A stretch of DNA of 64,000 bases from Girardinichthys multiradiatus. Its lineage: Eukaryota; Chordata; Actinopteri; Cyprinodontiformes; Goodeidae. Every line of letters starts with the position of its first letter. Position 1 is the stretch's first letter. Position numbers and translations under genes: made by a program. Below, one piece after another: positions 24,625 to 36,879 of the stretch. The stretch covers positions 12,487,390-12,551,389 of the forward strand of contig NC_061816.1 in the NCBI RefSeq assembly GCF_021462225.1, given 5' to 3'. Below the pieces are notes generated by a model. That model saw only the letters and a list, made by a program, of their open reading frames with translations. It did no database searches and was not told the origin of the DNA.

Positions 24625-27600
24625 TTTTACTTAACATTTTTCATTTTTTTTAGGTTGGTACCTTTTCAATTTAAACAAAAAAAAAAGAGAAAAATGTTTG
24701 CTTGCACTGTTTGCACTTTTTTTCCCAGCCTTCAATTCTTTAGACCGGGACCTCTTTAATTTCATAGAAAAAAAAAAGGTTATTAGGCTCTGTTTGCAAT
24801 TTTAAAATGTTTTTATTCTGAGGTTTCAGTTTTAATCTGATATAAAGGCCTTACATTTATTTGCCAGGGACTGATTTCATTTACGATAAAATAGCTAGCT
24901 GTTTACTTTAAAAGTGCATTTTGTGAAAAGTTAAACGTGAACCTCTAAGACACAAAAAGAAAAAAGCTGGACTACCGTTCGGACCTTCTACTAGGAGGAG
25001 GTTTTGTCAGTGGACCTCAGTGAATTTTAATTGAATACCCCTGCTCTAGCGTGAAGTTCTTTGAGTGGTCTTTATCAATGTTTTTCAACTGCGGTCCAGA
25101 AGGCACACTGACCTGCATGTTTTTGATGTTTCCCTGCTTCAGCACACCTGATTTGCAGGCTTTCGGTGAACTGCAATCATCTGAATCACGTGTGTTTTAT
25201 TTTGGGGTGAGCATTCCCTCTAGTTGAGCTTACGGACACCCTCTCCGTTTTCACATTTCTGGCTAACACATTGATGTGTCTTTCCTCATTGCCTCATAAG
25301 GTTTCTAAAAATATGATCAGTGTAAAAACAAACGGCGTAGGAAGATATTTAAAGCGGAGGCAAATTTTTTGAAGACACGTCAGCTACATTAAAATAGAGA
25401 GTGAGACTTCTCAAATACCAAGAAGGCGGACTATATTAAAGGAAAGTGGCTATGTTTTATCTTTTTTTAGCTTTGAATCTTTGTTATTGCTGCATGCAGA
25501 ATTCCGAAATGTTGGCAGTGTTTCGGAAATTGCTTAATGTAAGGGTCTACAATGTGTATAGGACACACAGACTGACTGCCATTTACTTTTAAGTACTGTA
25601 TCACTTACTCTGCTAATTGCTTATAATAAAGATATCTTAAAATGTGAACTCTGTAATTATTTTCTCTTGGTTTTTAACTTTACTCATTTACTGACATGGT
25701 ATTACATAGCCTGTAAAAATATAAACACATAACGCAGGGTGACCAGAAAAAGTATTTTGAATGCTGTTAATAATCATACTTAAAGAGAAATTAATATAGG
25801 CTACAATGTTTTCCAATTATCAGAAATAGTAAAGGTCACCAACCTCTAATATGTGCTTTTTTATTAATTGTCTTTAGATAATGCAAGACAATCATCTAAA
25901 GTCTTTGAATAGACCAGAAATGTTCCTTATGGGCATGGATCAGTATAAGATACTCATGGTATGATGAACCTATGTAAAAATACTACAGTTTCAAGGTATT
26001 ACCAGAAAAATACATGACATTATATCACAAGTAATTTTTATTTAAAAGAAAACACAAACAATAACTAATACTCCCACATACTGGTTATTGCAGTTTTAAT
26101 AATATTGTCTATAACATTATATATTAAATTGATTTTGATATGCAGATACAAACCTAAACAAAAAGACAAACATAACATTTTAGTTGTACCTTTTAAGTGC
26201 GTCTAGCACAGGATATTATAACTTTTTGTTGTTCTGCTTTTTAGAGTGAAACATAAATAAAACAAAATGTTATTTCCTGCTTAGTTAGCTTTTATTGGCT
26301 GGGATGGAGCCTGCAGTCAGCTGCTTTATAGAGATCCCTCTCTTAGCTTGAGTGATCGATGGCACTTCTTTAGCTTACACACTGAAGCAGTCTGTTTTTT
26401 TCAATATTTCCAAGTAAGTGAGAAAAAAGAGCAGTGGCCTTCTTTAAGCCACCTGACTATGAGTGTACAGCAACAGGTGGGAGTGGGGCATACCTTAATT
26501 AACCTAGGTTATACTCCATACAGATGGAGAGAAATCCAGTCGCTCTGTCACTTTCTCTTTTGTCTCTTTAAAATGACTTTAAACCATGGAAAAGGTATGA
26601 CGGATAAACTTAGCGGTTCTGAAATCATACATTTCTAAAAGCTTGATATATCTGGAAACCAATAACCAGCCTGTGTCGGTAATAAAATCAAGCTTTTCTC
26701 AAAATAACTCAATGTTGTGAAAAAATCCTTCTCATTTTACAGCCTTAATCAAAGCAGTTCAGCAATTCACTATTCATATCGTAAATCTTCAATGACATCC
26801 TATGCAAGTCATTTATTGTACCAGTCAAGGAGTACGTCTCTAATAATGAATAATTAAAGCTGGTTTAAGTGGAAACTGCTTAAGAACGCCTTATAAACAG
26901 TTTCAGGATAACCCTCTAAAAGGCAAAAGCATCACATTAGATTACCTACATGTTTAACTCTATAGATTTGGCCTTGTTATAAATGAGAATGATGCAAACC
27001 CTAAATGCATAACAATGCAACAAACAGCAAGTGCTTGTATTTGGGTCAGAAATGCTTTGAACTAGTAATTACTCAAAGTAATTTAAAAAGAAAGACACAC
27101 AAGGCCAATATGGTCAATTTTAAACTACTTTCTCTGTTATATAACCCTCCAGATATACACAGACACAGAGGTATATGCTCCACTTATTACACACATGAAT
27201 AACAGCTTTCTGAAGACTCAAACTCTAATCCTCTGATCCTTAAGCCAACCGGCTGATAACAAGCAGTTTATTTTTCCGATTCAAAATAAGCCACCCTTTT
27301 CTGCTCCAATTAGAAACTCAAGCAAATCCATGCATAGCCCAGGCAAACAAGAGGAAAATTACGAGGTATTTTAGCCATTTGGGTGCAGAGATGTCCAACA
27401 GTTAAAAAAAGAAAACAGTGTCAGCAAATTAGGAGCTTCATGCAAATTGAATTAACAATAAATCCTTATTGAACGGGGGGAGAAAAAGGAAAGAAGAAGC
27501 ACGGAAAAGAAAAAGGCCAAGAAAATGAAAATTGAGATCCTGGCGGATCCTCGGAGCATACATTTGCATATACATAATTAATTAAACCAGGGTTCACTGG

Positions 27601-29535
27601 TTTAGATGGATGACCGTTTGAGGGGAAGCCGGAGAGCTGTGGTGGAACAGTGCTACAAAGTTTAAACAAAAGGGTGATTCTTATTTTACAGAAGGAAATA
27701 ATCCCTATAATTGAACTTGCTGACTCATCGGCGCACATTTATACACGCAAAACTGTTTTGTTTGTAGAGTGTACTTTTTATAAATAGCAAAAACCAAAAC
27801 AAGACTCAGAAAAAGCGGCCGTCCAGCAAAGCACAGTGGCAATGTTGGTAAGAAATGCAGGTTCAGGCAAGGTAACAATGGATAATCCATATAAACAAAT
27901 TATCCAATGAGGGGGTCGAGCATTTAATGAATCCAATTTTTCATTTAGCTTTTTTATATGAAACAGAGATGTCATTGCTAAGGTAAGTAAGGCATTTTAA
28001 GACAAAAACAAAAAGGTACAAAACTTGGTATTTAAGAGTGATAGACAGTTATGAAGGTTAATGGAAAATGTATCACTAGCTTTTTCTTCAAAAGCAAACG
28101 TCAAAACAAGAAATATTTGATATGAACTGGATGAGACATCCAAATTCCAAGGACTTTCAGCTCATCCACACATCTGGATAATAATTGCATTTTTTTGCCA
28201 AGATAAAAATTTGATAGTTCCAATAAAATCAAATTATTAACATGTTTGTTTTTTGAAAATAAAAGACACTTATCAACTCTGAAATTTCTGAAAACTGAAA
28301 TATTTAATTTGAATTCAAAACAGACTTTAATTCACAAAAATCAATATGAAGGAAGAAAATTGCTAAAGATGACCTTGAAATTAAATATAACTCATAACTT
28401 GGAACTGTTAATTTAATTATAAAGCTACAGAATATGTAACTCAGCTCATCTTAATGAGAAAAACAAATCGTTATGCAATTTCTTACTTCTATCTACACGA
28501 AAGAGAGTCCTAATGGGCGTTTTTTTAAAGATCTGGTGGTCATTTCACTCCTTCACTATTTTTCAGTGCTGTCCTTTTACATGTATGAAAAGAACGTCTG
28601 TCTTAAGATGCCTTGTACCAACCATGCATCCATTTGTACCCACTTCACCAACCAACGATTACATTTCTCATTAATTTCAATTAATTGTTGTTTACCGCAA
28701 GAAGATGCGGTTATGTGACTCCAACAAATCATACCCTCCGACAGGATGGAACTCAAACTTAACAATAAGAAATAAGCAAATGGGTACTAAAATATTTGTT
28801 TACGGGTATGAAACAGAAGTTTCTTGGAATCAAAAAACTTTAAATGTCCAATTAGAACCCCTACCTATGGGCTACTTCATCAAGTAACACCAGAAAGGTC
28901 ACAAGGTCAGGGGAAAACAACTGCAGCTCCAATACATTGGTGTAGGAGCTATACTGGATAAAAGGTAGTGGCTCGGTTATTGATCAAATGCTTCAACTGG
29001 CTCTCTAGTACATCAGTCAAACCAAACTTCAGGCCAATTCTGCTGTTAGGCAGTCATTAGTAACAGACTGCAACTACAATACGTTTATTTTTAAAAATCT
29101 TTGGATGTATAAAATTGGTCTACTTGGTTCTCATTTACTCTTCTTATTTGGTATTCTATTTCCAATTCAATCAAAATGATTAGGATCAGACCCATACTAA
29201 AACGTAAACTCTTCCCATAACAGAATGGGTCCACTAAAATGAAGAAACTTCGCAGTTGAATATTTTAAGCACCGTCAACATTGGACCAAAGAGTCTTAGC
29301 CAGAATTTGACGAAGCATTCGAGTGCTGATTATGTTATTGCAAATAAAATCTCCAGTGTAGTCACAATGCACTTCTATTTTCCTGTAAGCTCGGTTCGTT
29401 CAGACAAAAGCCTCATTAACAAAACACTTCCATCAGACAACATTCTTTAAACTACCTCTGGTCATTTGAAAATCACCAGTCTAGCGGGACGTGTCCCATA
29501 CAGATGTATTTGTCAGTTCATTGACATTTCCACTT
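24625..29535. other. Long unassigned intron stretch
   Basis: AT-rich sequence with no recognisable exon, RNA gene or transposon. The short open frames at 26348-26638, 27466-27738 and 28473-28718 have no family features. It is consistent with a giant intron. Confidence 0.4.
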
Positions 29536-29539
29536 CCAC

Positions 29540-29995
29540 ATATCTATAACAACTCTTACCAAGGTGCCTGGTCACTGACCACTGCCAAGTACTATAGCTG
29601 AAGTTTAAATATCTGTTCCCTTGAGCTGGTCTGAGTATTTCAAAAACTATTGAACAACTGGGATTGTTACACACAACCAACTGTCTGGTTTACAAAGAAT
29701 GGTCCGAAAAAGACAAAGTTGACAGTGGAGCAGCAGTTATGTGACCAAAATGCCTTGTGTGTCAAAGGTCAGAGGAAAATGGACAGACTGATTCAAGATG
29801 ATAGAATGGCAAACATAGCTCGAATAGTCACTCTTTATTTATAAGGTGTGCAGATTTTAACGTCTAAAAATACAACATATCAAACCTTTAAGGCTACAGC
29901 CTTTAAGGTGTGGGGGATCTGAAGGCAGTTCTGACGTGAAAGGGGTTCAAAGCCGATACTAGCAAGGAGCACCTAATCAAGTGGTCAGTGCTTGT
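29540..29995 (+). mobile_element. Internally deleted Tc1-like remnant
   Basis: 29620-29845 resembles the N-terminal half of a Tc1 transposase gene: TGGTTTACAAAGAATGGTCC, then GTCAAAGGTCAGAGGAAAATGG, then AAGGTGTGCAGA. From 29915 the sequence jumps to the C-terminal end, GAAGGCAGTTCTGACGTGAAA, then GATACTAGCAAGGAGCACCTAATCAAGTGG. The central catalytic domain (both aspartates and the glutamate) is missing. Terminal repeats are too diverged to place the ends exactly. Confidence 0.65.
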
Positions 29996-31388
29996 ATTTA
30001 GATTGAATTACACCACATTATACTACATCCTGGTACATTTTCATATTAAATAGAGTGGCTGTCAGGTATTAGAGTAAAACCAAGTTGGGTCAATATTATG
30101 GTAATGGTGAGAACTGATGAGCTTCAAATGATACCACACTGTGTCCATTATTTTATTTTTGTCTTAAATTCTGTGGCTCTCTGGTACCACATTAGGCTTT
30201 GATAAACCCTAGCCAGGTCAATATGCATAAAATGGGCGTTGGATATCTCAAATTATGAAGCCTGAAAAATACTGCTGGTTATGTTGGTTAAGACCAATGA
30301 CTGTCTGGTCTCTCTGACTGTCTGTCATGGCTACATCCCACCTTGAGCCACAAAGAAGGCTAACCCTTACACAATTAGATCTATACAGTCCTGTTACAAC
30401 CTTGCTTGGTGAAGATTTATGGCAGCAGGGGTACTTCAAACGCCTTTGCCACCTTGTTCCTTTTAGTAATCCCACAGACGACCAGATGGCATCTAGGTGA
30501 CAGCTTGAAGTGTTTTGTAGGGGTGGAACAATACATCCACCTCAAGAGTATAACAATGCATTAAATAATACTGGGTCCTTGAGAACGAGGTGTGACAAGT
30601 ATAGGTATTTGTTATTTATTTAACAGTGTAAGGATTATGATTATTGATTAATTAATATTTATCAAAAATTATAATTAAAAATCATAATTCAGGAAAATAA
30701 TTTCTTAATCAAAATCTTTACTTACAAACAGAAATCAGAAATGTACTCTGGTGTTGTAATTATGGGCTCAAAGCTCTTAATAATTACAATTAGTTATTTA
30801 TTCATTAATAATTGATAATGTCACTGTTTATTCAACTGCTTCACCGAAGGTGGGGGAACTTCGAAATTGTTTTGACGGATAAGTAACTCTTGCACGAAAT
30901 AAACACAAACGCTTCTCTTAATTATATATATGAAGATTTATTGAAGCCATATAATTCTGATATACCACCATTCTGGTCAAAAAACCTTCACCTAACTAAC
31001 AAGCACTGTTCTGCCCAAAGGGGATAAAAATGACTACCTAACAATAATAATAAAAGGAAAACATAAGCACATTGAGTGTCTATGAAGAACAAACCAGCCA
31101 CTTCAATCAGTATTGCATGCAACAAGTTGATACCTTGGATTAACTACTGGTGATTCTAAAATCACCTTAACTGTGTCTCATCCTGCCCAGACCTCTAAAT
31201 GCACCTATCAGACAGATTTCCAGCTTTCAAGCTCTTCCAGGAATTGCTGTGTGGAGCAAAAGTTTGCCTGCGAGCTTTAGTCTCCCTAAATATGTGCCTC
31301 CATTGCGTCGTCCCGTGAAACACGCTGGAAATGGCAACGAAAGTTTATTTTCCACGCGTTTTATAATCCCGGCTGACGTCAGTGCTGT
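29996..31388. other. Unassigned AT-rich intron sequence
   Basis: 30590-30860 is very AT-rich with short imperfect inverted words (TTATAATTAAAAATCATAATT). It could be a decayed small transposon but has no definable ends. The rest is unassigned. Confidence 0.4.
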
Positions 31389-31390
31389 TA

Positions 31391-32642
31391 CAGGGGTTGG
31401 ACAATGAAACTAAAACACCTGTCATTATAGTGTGGGAGGTTTCATGGCTAAATTGGACCAGCCTGGTAGCCAGTCTTCATTGATTGCACATTGCACCAGT
31501 AAGAGCAGAGTGTGAAGGTTCAATTAGCAGGGTAAGAGCACAGTTTTGCTCAAAATATTGAAATGCACACAACATTATGGGTGACATATCAGAGTTCAAA
31601 AGAGGACAAATGGTTGGTGCATGTCTTGCTGTCGCATCTGTGACCAAGACAGAAAGTCTTTGTAATGTATCAAGAGCCACGGTATCCAGGGTAATGTCAG
31701 CATACCACCAAGAAGGACGAACCACATTCAAAAGAATTAACTGTGGACGCAAGAGGAAGCTGTCTGAAAGGGATGTTCGGGTGCTAACCCGGATTGTATC
31801 CAAAAAACATAAAACCACGGCTGCCGAAATCACGGCAGAATTAAATGTGCACCTCAACTCTCCCGTTTCCACCAGAACTGTCCGTCGGGAGCTCCACAGG
31901 GTCAATATACACGGCCGGGTTGGTATAGCCAAACCTTTGGTCACTCATGCCAATGCCAAACGTCGGTTTCAATGGTGCAAGGAATGCAAATCTTGGGCTG
32001 TGGACAATATGAAACATGTATTGTTCTCTTTACTGTTTTCCCCACATCCGGGAGAGTTACGGTGTGGAGAAGCCCCGGAGAAGCGTACCATCCAGACTGT
32101 TGCATGCCCAGAGTAAAGCATGGGGGTGGATCAGTGATGGTTTGGGCTGCCATATCATGGCATTCCCTTGGCCCAATACTTGTGTTAGATGGGCACTGCC
32201 AAGGACTACCGAACCATTCTTGAGGACTATGTGCATCCAATGGTTCAAATATTATATCCTGAAGGCGGTGCTGTATATCAGGATGACAATGCACCAATAC
32301 ACACAGCAAGACTGGTGAAAGATTGGTTTGATGAACATGAAAGTGAAGTTGAACATCTCCCATGGCCTGCACAGTCACCAGATCTAAATATTATTGAGCC
32401 ACTTTGGGGTGTTTTGGAGGAGCGAGTCAGGAAACGTTTTCCTCCACCAGTATCACGTAGTGACCTGGCCACTATCCTGCAAGAAGAATGGCTTAAAATC
32501 CCTCTGACCACTGTGCAGGACTTGTATATGTTATTCCCAAGACGAATTGATGCTGTATTGGCCGCAAAAGGAGGCCCTACACCATACTAATAAATTATTG
32601 TGGTCTAAAACCAGGTGTTTCAGTTTCATTGTCCAACCCCTG
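31391..32642 (+). mobile_element. Tc1/mariner element of DD36E type
   Basis: Element of 1252 bp between TA dinucleotides (31389-31390 and 32643-32644). The roughly 31-bp terminal inverted repeats start CAGGGGTTGGACAATGAAAC on both ends, with about one mismatch. The short terminal repeats and compact size differ from the long-repeat Tc1 copies elsewhere in the window. Spacing between the second catalytic Asp and the Glu is 36 residues, as in the DD36E group described in animals under the name Incomer; that name is from memory. Confidence 0.88.
31577..32590 (+). pseudogene. DD36E transposase, two frameshifts, first Asp lost
   Basis: The start MGDISEFKRGQMVGACLAVA leads into an HTH (NVSRATVSRVMSAYHQEG). 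A second HTH follows (TAAEITAELN to STRTVRRELHRV). The frame breaks at about 32025-32035, where family members have the SDES block: VLFS runs straight into sequence matching FPTSGRVTVW in another frame. The first catalytic Asp therefore appears deleted, by roughly 13 bp on memory of the family. A second shift near 32195 returns to the original frame for AKDYRTILEDYVHPMVQ, YQDDNAPIHTA, SPDLNIIEPLW and the end GGPTPY. Two of three catalytic residues remain. Confidence 0.85.
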
Positions 32643-32644
32643 TA

Positions 32645-35600
32645 TGTCTGTTAAGCTCGCATATTCAACTGTGTGACAAAAATGGATGACTCCAACATCA
32701 GATACATTAAATGCCAAACTCTGTAGGTAGCGTAGAATAATTCAGTCCAGGTTTGACTTATCCTAAAGTTGCAGTTTTTATGCTTGTCTAACTCACATAG
32801 TATCTATTGTCCAGAAAAGCACTGGAAATGCTTATTTTTTGTCTTTTCACAGCTAAAATAAAAGATTTCAAAAATCTTAAATTGTGTTTAAAGAATTTTT
32901 GATTAGTGTAGAATGATCCAGTTCAGGTGTTATCAGTACAAATGTTTTGGATTTTGAACTAGAGAAAATCAAATGCAGTCCAGATTCTTTAAAAAAAAAC
33001 AATTAAATATCCCTTTAAGTCAGCATTGACAAGAAGCTCCATAGCAGATACCAACTTCAGGATTGTTACTGTTAGCAAGCCAAAAATTATTTAAAAATGA
33101 AGGATGCTTTCTCTATCTCTTTAAATAATTAAGTGTTGCAAACAGTCCAATGAGCACTCTTAAGTCAACTAAGTCAACAGCTGAATAACTACTTTCTTTC
33201 TTACATCAAAAAAGAGAATACATTCATGGTATCAAGCTTAAAACACTCATCCTAGGTCCTTAATAATAGCTTTGACTTCACCAGATAAAGTCACAAATAA
33301 TTGGTGCTTCATGAAGTAGATTTCACTTTGAAAAGAAGTATCATGTAGTTTTAATATTGCTCGAGGGGCTATAAAAGGAGTTTTAAGTCATAAAAAAAAG
33401 GATTTGGCAATATTTATTTTTTCAGCTTTTCTCTGTATTGAAAATGATAAACAAAATAGAGCATCACTATTTTTCATCTAAACAGTGGCTTTCTTAACAA
33501 GGTGTCTGCAAAAACAATTTTAGACCAAATGATACTTTTACCTTTGTATACCTTATATTTAACAGCCTAACCTCTGGCAGGTTTTTGAAAGAAAGCAGAT
33601 ACAAATAAGGACATTTTCTGAAAGGTTTTATGGGACTATCTGGCATTTAATATAAGATGAGGGAAAAATGAAATATCAAAGTTCATGCGGGGCTCATGTT
33701 TTCCGTCATTGCTCTGCTCCTTCCATTTCTCTTGTCTTTGCCATCTTGCTCAGCTGCACATCATCTAATAAGGCAGGAATGCTATAAAAATAACCCTAAA
33801 CCCCCTTAGCCTGCCAAATTCTGACACCCGCCTAATTGAGATGCCATCATAAATTTTGAAATCTGTGATTCTTTTATAGAAAGTATGGGAAGAGGCAGGC
33901 TAAATGGATGAGAGGGAGATGGTTGCCAGTAATGTAGGAAAGAGAGGAAAGAAGGGGCTAATGGTGTGTGTGTGTGTGTGCTGGGGCATGCGTGTTGGGG
34001 GAAGTGGGGCAGACAGACAGACAGCAAACAGATTCAAAGACAGGCTGAGTGCACATCTCTTAACTGTGCGCATGTTAATGCAGCACTGCATAAATCCAGT
34101 AAGCCACACAGCAGCCAAGGTCAACAGAGATTACCAGGACCATGACTAAACATGCTGGCCAACAATTACAGAGAGCACCCTTCTCTTCTCCTCCCATCAA
34201 CCAATCCATCCGCTTTATAAGGCCTTGATCTTAGCCACCCCTCTCCTGCCTCGTGTCCATCCAAGTCCAGGCTCAGTCACAAATGAAAGAAGTTCCCTCC
34301 CTCTAAGTGATTAGCTAAAGTGGGAAGTAGGAGGAATACATGAATTTTTCAGCAGAGCTAGATAATATGGGAGGTTTCAATGATGAAACAAGAGTTTCTT
34401 ACCTCTCTTTACCTCCTCTATTCCTGCCCCCAGCAGAGTGGGTGGGAATGACAAAAAGGAGGAGATAAAAGTATAGAGACAAGAAGCAAGTTTGGCTGTT
34501 AAATGATGACTTCAGGACCAACAGTAGGAGCCTTGGGCCACCCTCAATTTCCTTTCATCACCTCTATTAGGCATGTTGCGTTGTTAACGGGCTATTTTAG
34601 GCCAATGCATTACATTAGCACTCACTGTGAGCAAGCTAGAACTGTGTTCAAAATAATAGCGCTTAAAACACCTAGGTCAGCGGCCCGCACAAGGTCCGAA
34701 AGTATATGAGTTTGCTTTTGGTCTGGAAGGGACAAGCACAGAAATTGGGTGCATCATTTAAACTAAATTCTTAACACCGCTGAGCCAAAATGGCTGCCAG
34801 TTTCTCTTCTTTTAATTGACACCTATTTCGACCAATTGCCTCAACCAATGAATTCTCCAGATCCAATCATATCCACTGTATGTCGTCTCATGTGATACAA
34901 GTCCCACCAACTCTCATGCATACAGCTCCGGCCCATCAGCTCTGACGCTGATTCTGATGCTACAGCGGGTTAGCCAATGTGGCCAATGTAATTTCTGTCA
35001 TAAAATTATCCGGGTAGGGGAGATGGACTCAAAGTCTGCTTTGTTCTGTCCTCGGTGCGTCATTGTGCATTACCAGCAATCTTCGGAGAGTTTTACCTAA
35101 CAAATCATGGCAACGTATTTTGTTAAGAGTTGCTAAACCCCTGATGAGGCAGGCAGAGAAGGGAGCAACTTATCAGATGAGGACAGGACCGAAGCGGACT
35201 TTCATTGTTTGCCTCCTTTAAGTGGAGGAAGATTTAGAAGGAGAGGGTTTTGTCGTTGATCAGTAAGTGGAAACTATATATTATGGACTGTAGATGATAA
35301 AATCCCTAGCAATTGTAAATTGAGAAACATTCTTTAACTGCTGGACAAACAAACAAAAAAATGTCTTGGGTGGCTATTGTTTAATGCAACTGGTCCATGA
35401 GTTTGAAGTTTCAAATGTAGCAGCATCACTCTTTGGCAACTTCCAGCTGCATGCTTGGCTGCCTTTTTTACATATTTCTGGGCCATATTTCACAGGACAT
35501 TAAACATTAAAGTGACAAAGTAATGTAAGCCTACAACCCTGAACAAACTTAGAAGGAAAATGCAGGTGTAAATATCCCCCATGTACCATTTAATATACAG

Positions 35601-36470
35601 TATGTATTTGGAAGGGACAAGCAGTGAAATTGGGTGCAGTTTCTTTTGAGAAAAATCTAGAACAAATGATGCTTGTGCCTGGAGAGATTAAAGCCATGCA
35701 TAAGCCTCTTCAGTCCAGAGACATTAAACTGTCTCAATCAGCTCACCTCATAAAAAGGCAGTTTTCAGTTTCATGACCAGCAACCCAGATCGTACTTTAC
35801 TCTCCATACAACGCTTGGATGCCACACATCAGCCTTTAAATGGTAAAATACTACACAGGGAAAACAGCTGGAGGAAGAGAAATCTAACACATTGCTACGA
35901 GGCACTTTGCAAAGGAATGCAAATAAGAAATAGTCATTACTGAAAGAGAATCAGTTTTACAAAAATCATTTGGACATGGTCTTTGTAAAATATCTCTATC
36001 TGTATTGTATAGACAACATGAAGTAAGGGATCTTTGTAAGCCTTTTAAATTTAAGGTTCACTGGTTTTAAGAAAAATTATGGAGATTTCCAAAGCAATTC
36101 CAACACCACAATGGTGTTACTGCAGCCAGTATATACTATATCCAACAGTGTGCAAATGGTAGCCATTTTGTTACTAACCCCCACCCACACTACAACCAAT
36201 ACATAACTGCTCGGCCTAAACCCTGGCCCAGTGTGGAGGATGTTGTTTGTCTGTGGGTGGCATCAGCTATGAATTGAGATTCTTAATGGCTGTGTGTTTT
36301 ATGTTTTTACTTTAACATAAACTTATCAACTTCCTCTGCCTCTTTGTCGTCATCACTCCTGGCCTATCTACAAATACATCCTAAAAACATTTAAAATGAA
36401 ACTTTATGGGAACTTGATAAACACTTACACGCATGAATCCGGGATGAAAATAAGCCTCACACACATACAC
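32645..36470. other. Unassigned intron stretch with a TG run and a short direct repeat
   Basis: A (TG)n microsatellite lies at about 33964-33980. A 30-bp direct repeat (28 of 30 matching, TGGAAGGGACAAGCA core) occurs at 34724-34753 and 35609-35638. No gene recognised; the open frames at 33806-34149 on both strands are low-complexity artefacts. Confidence 0.4.
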
Positions 36471-36545
36471 CCTAACCCTCCCATTCATTTTCCTTGATTT
36501 CTAGGGCCTAACCCTGACCCTAAACCTAACCCTAAACAGTTCATG
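36470..36545. repeat. Degenerate telomere-like CCCTAA repeats
   Basis: ACCCTAACCCTCCC and CTAACCCTGACCCTAAACC plus TAACCCTAAACAG are imperfect copies of the vertebrate telomere unit. They are too diverged and short to be a recent interstitial telomere, but the enrichment is clear. Confidence 0.6.
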
Positions 36546-36589
36546 CCTAACCCCAAACATAACTCAATTCATACCCTAGTTCTAAACAC

Positions 36590-36879
36590 ATTTGAAGTCA
36601 CCCAGAAGCATGTGGAAAGCTGTGTTGTGCAATGATGATATCAATGTTGACGACTAGCTTCCAAAAGGAATGTTGGGCTCAAAAACAACAATGAACATCC
36701 CGAAAAAACCAACTCCACCGTGAGGCGTGGTGGTGGTAGGATGTTTCTTTGGGGCTGTTTTTCTCCAGCCTTAGTCGTGGTGAAGGGAATTATGAACAGC
36801 TCCAAATACCAGTCAATGTTGACAAAACTTTAAGAAAAAAGAAACCGTGGCTTTCAGTGCAACAACACCCCAAAACATG
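36590..36879 (+). mobile_element. Tc1-like transposase fragment, plus strand
   Basis: Reads as a decayed middle part of a Tc1 transposase gene: AGTCACCCAGAAGCATGTGG, then CCACCGTGAGGCGTGGTGG, then TTGGGGCTGTTTTTCTCCAG, then AGGGAATTATGAACAGCTCC, then ACCCCAAAACATG. It stops where the oppositely oriented element begins at 36880, suggesting interruption or a rearranged junction. Its continuation was not found on the far side. Confidence 0.65.

Noticed and set aside
30590..30860. Possible AT-rich MITE
   Set aside because: Short imperfect inverted words only; no consistent termini or target duplication could be defined.
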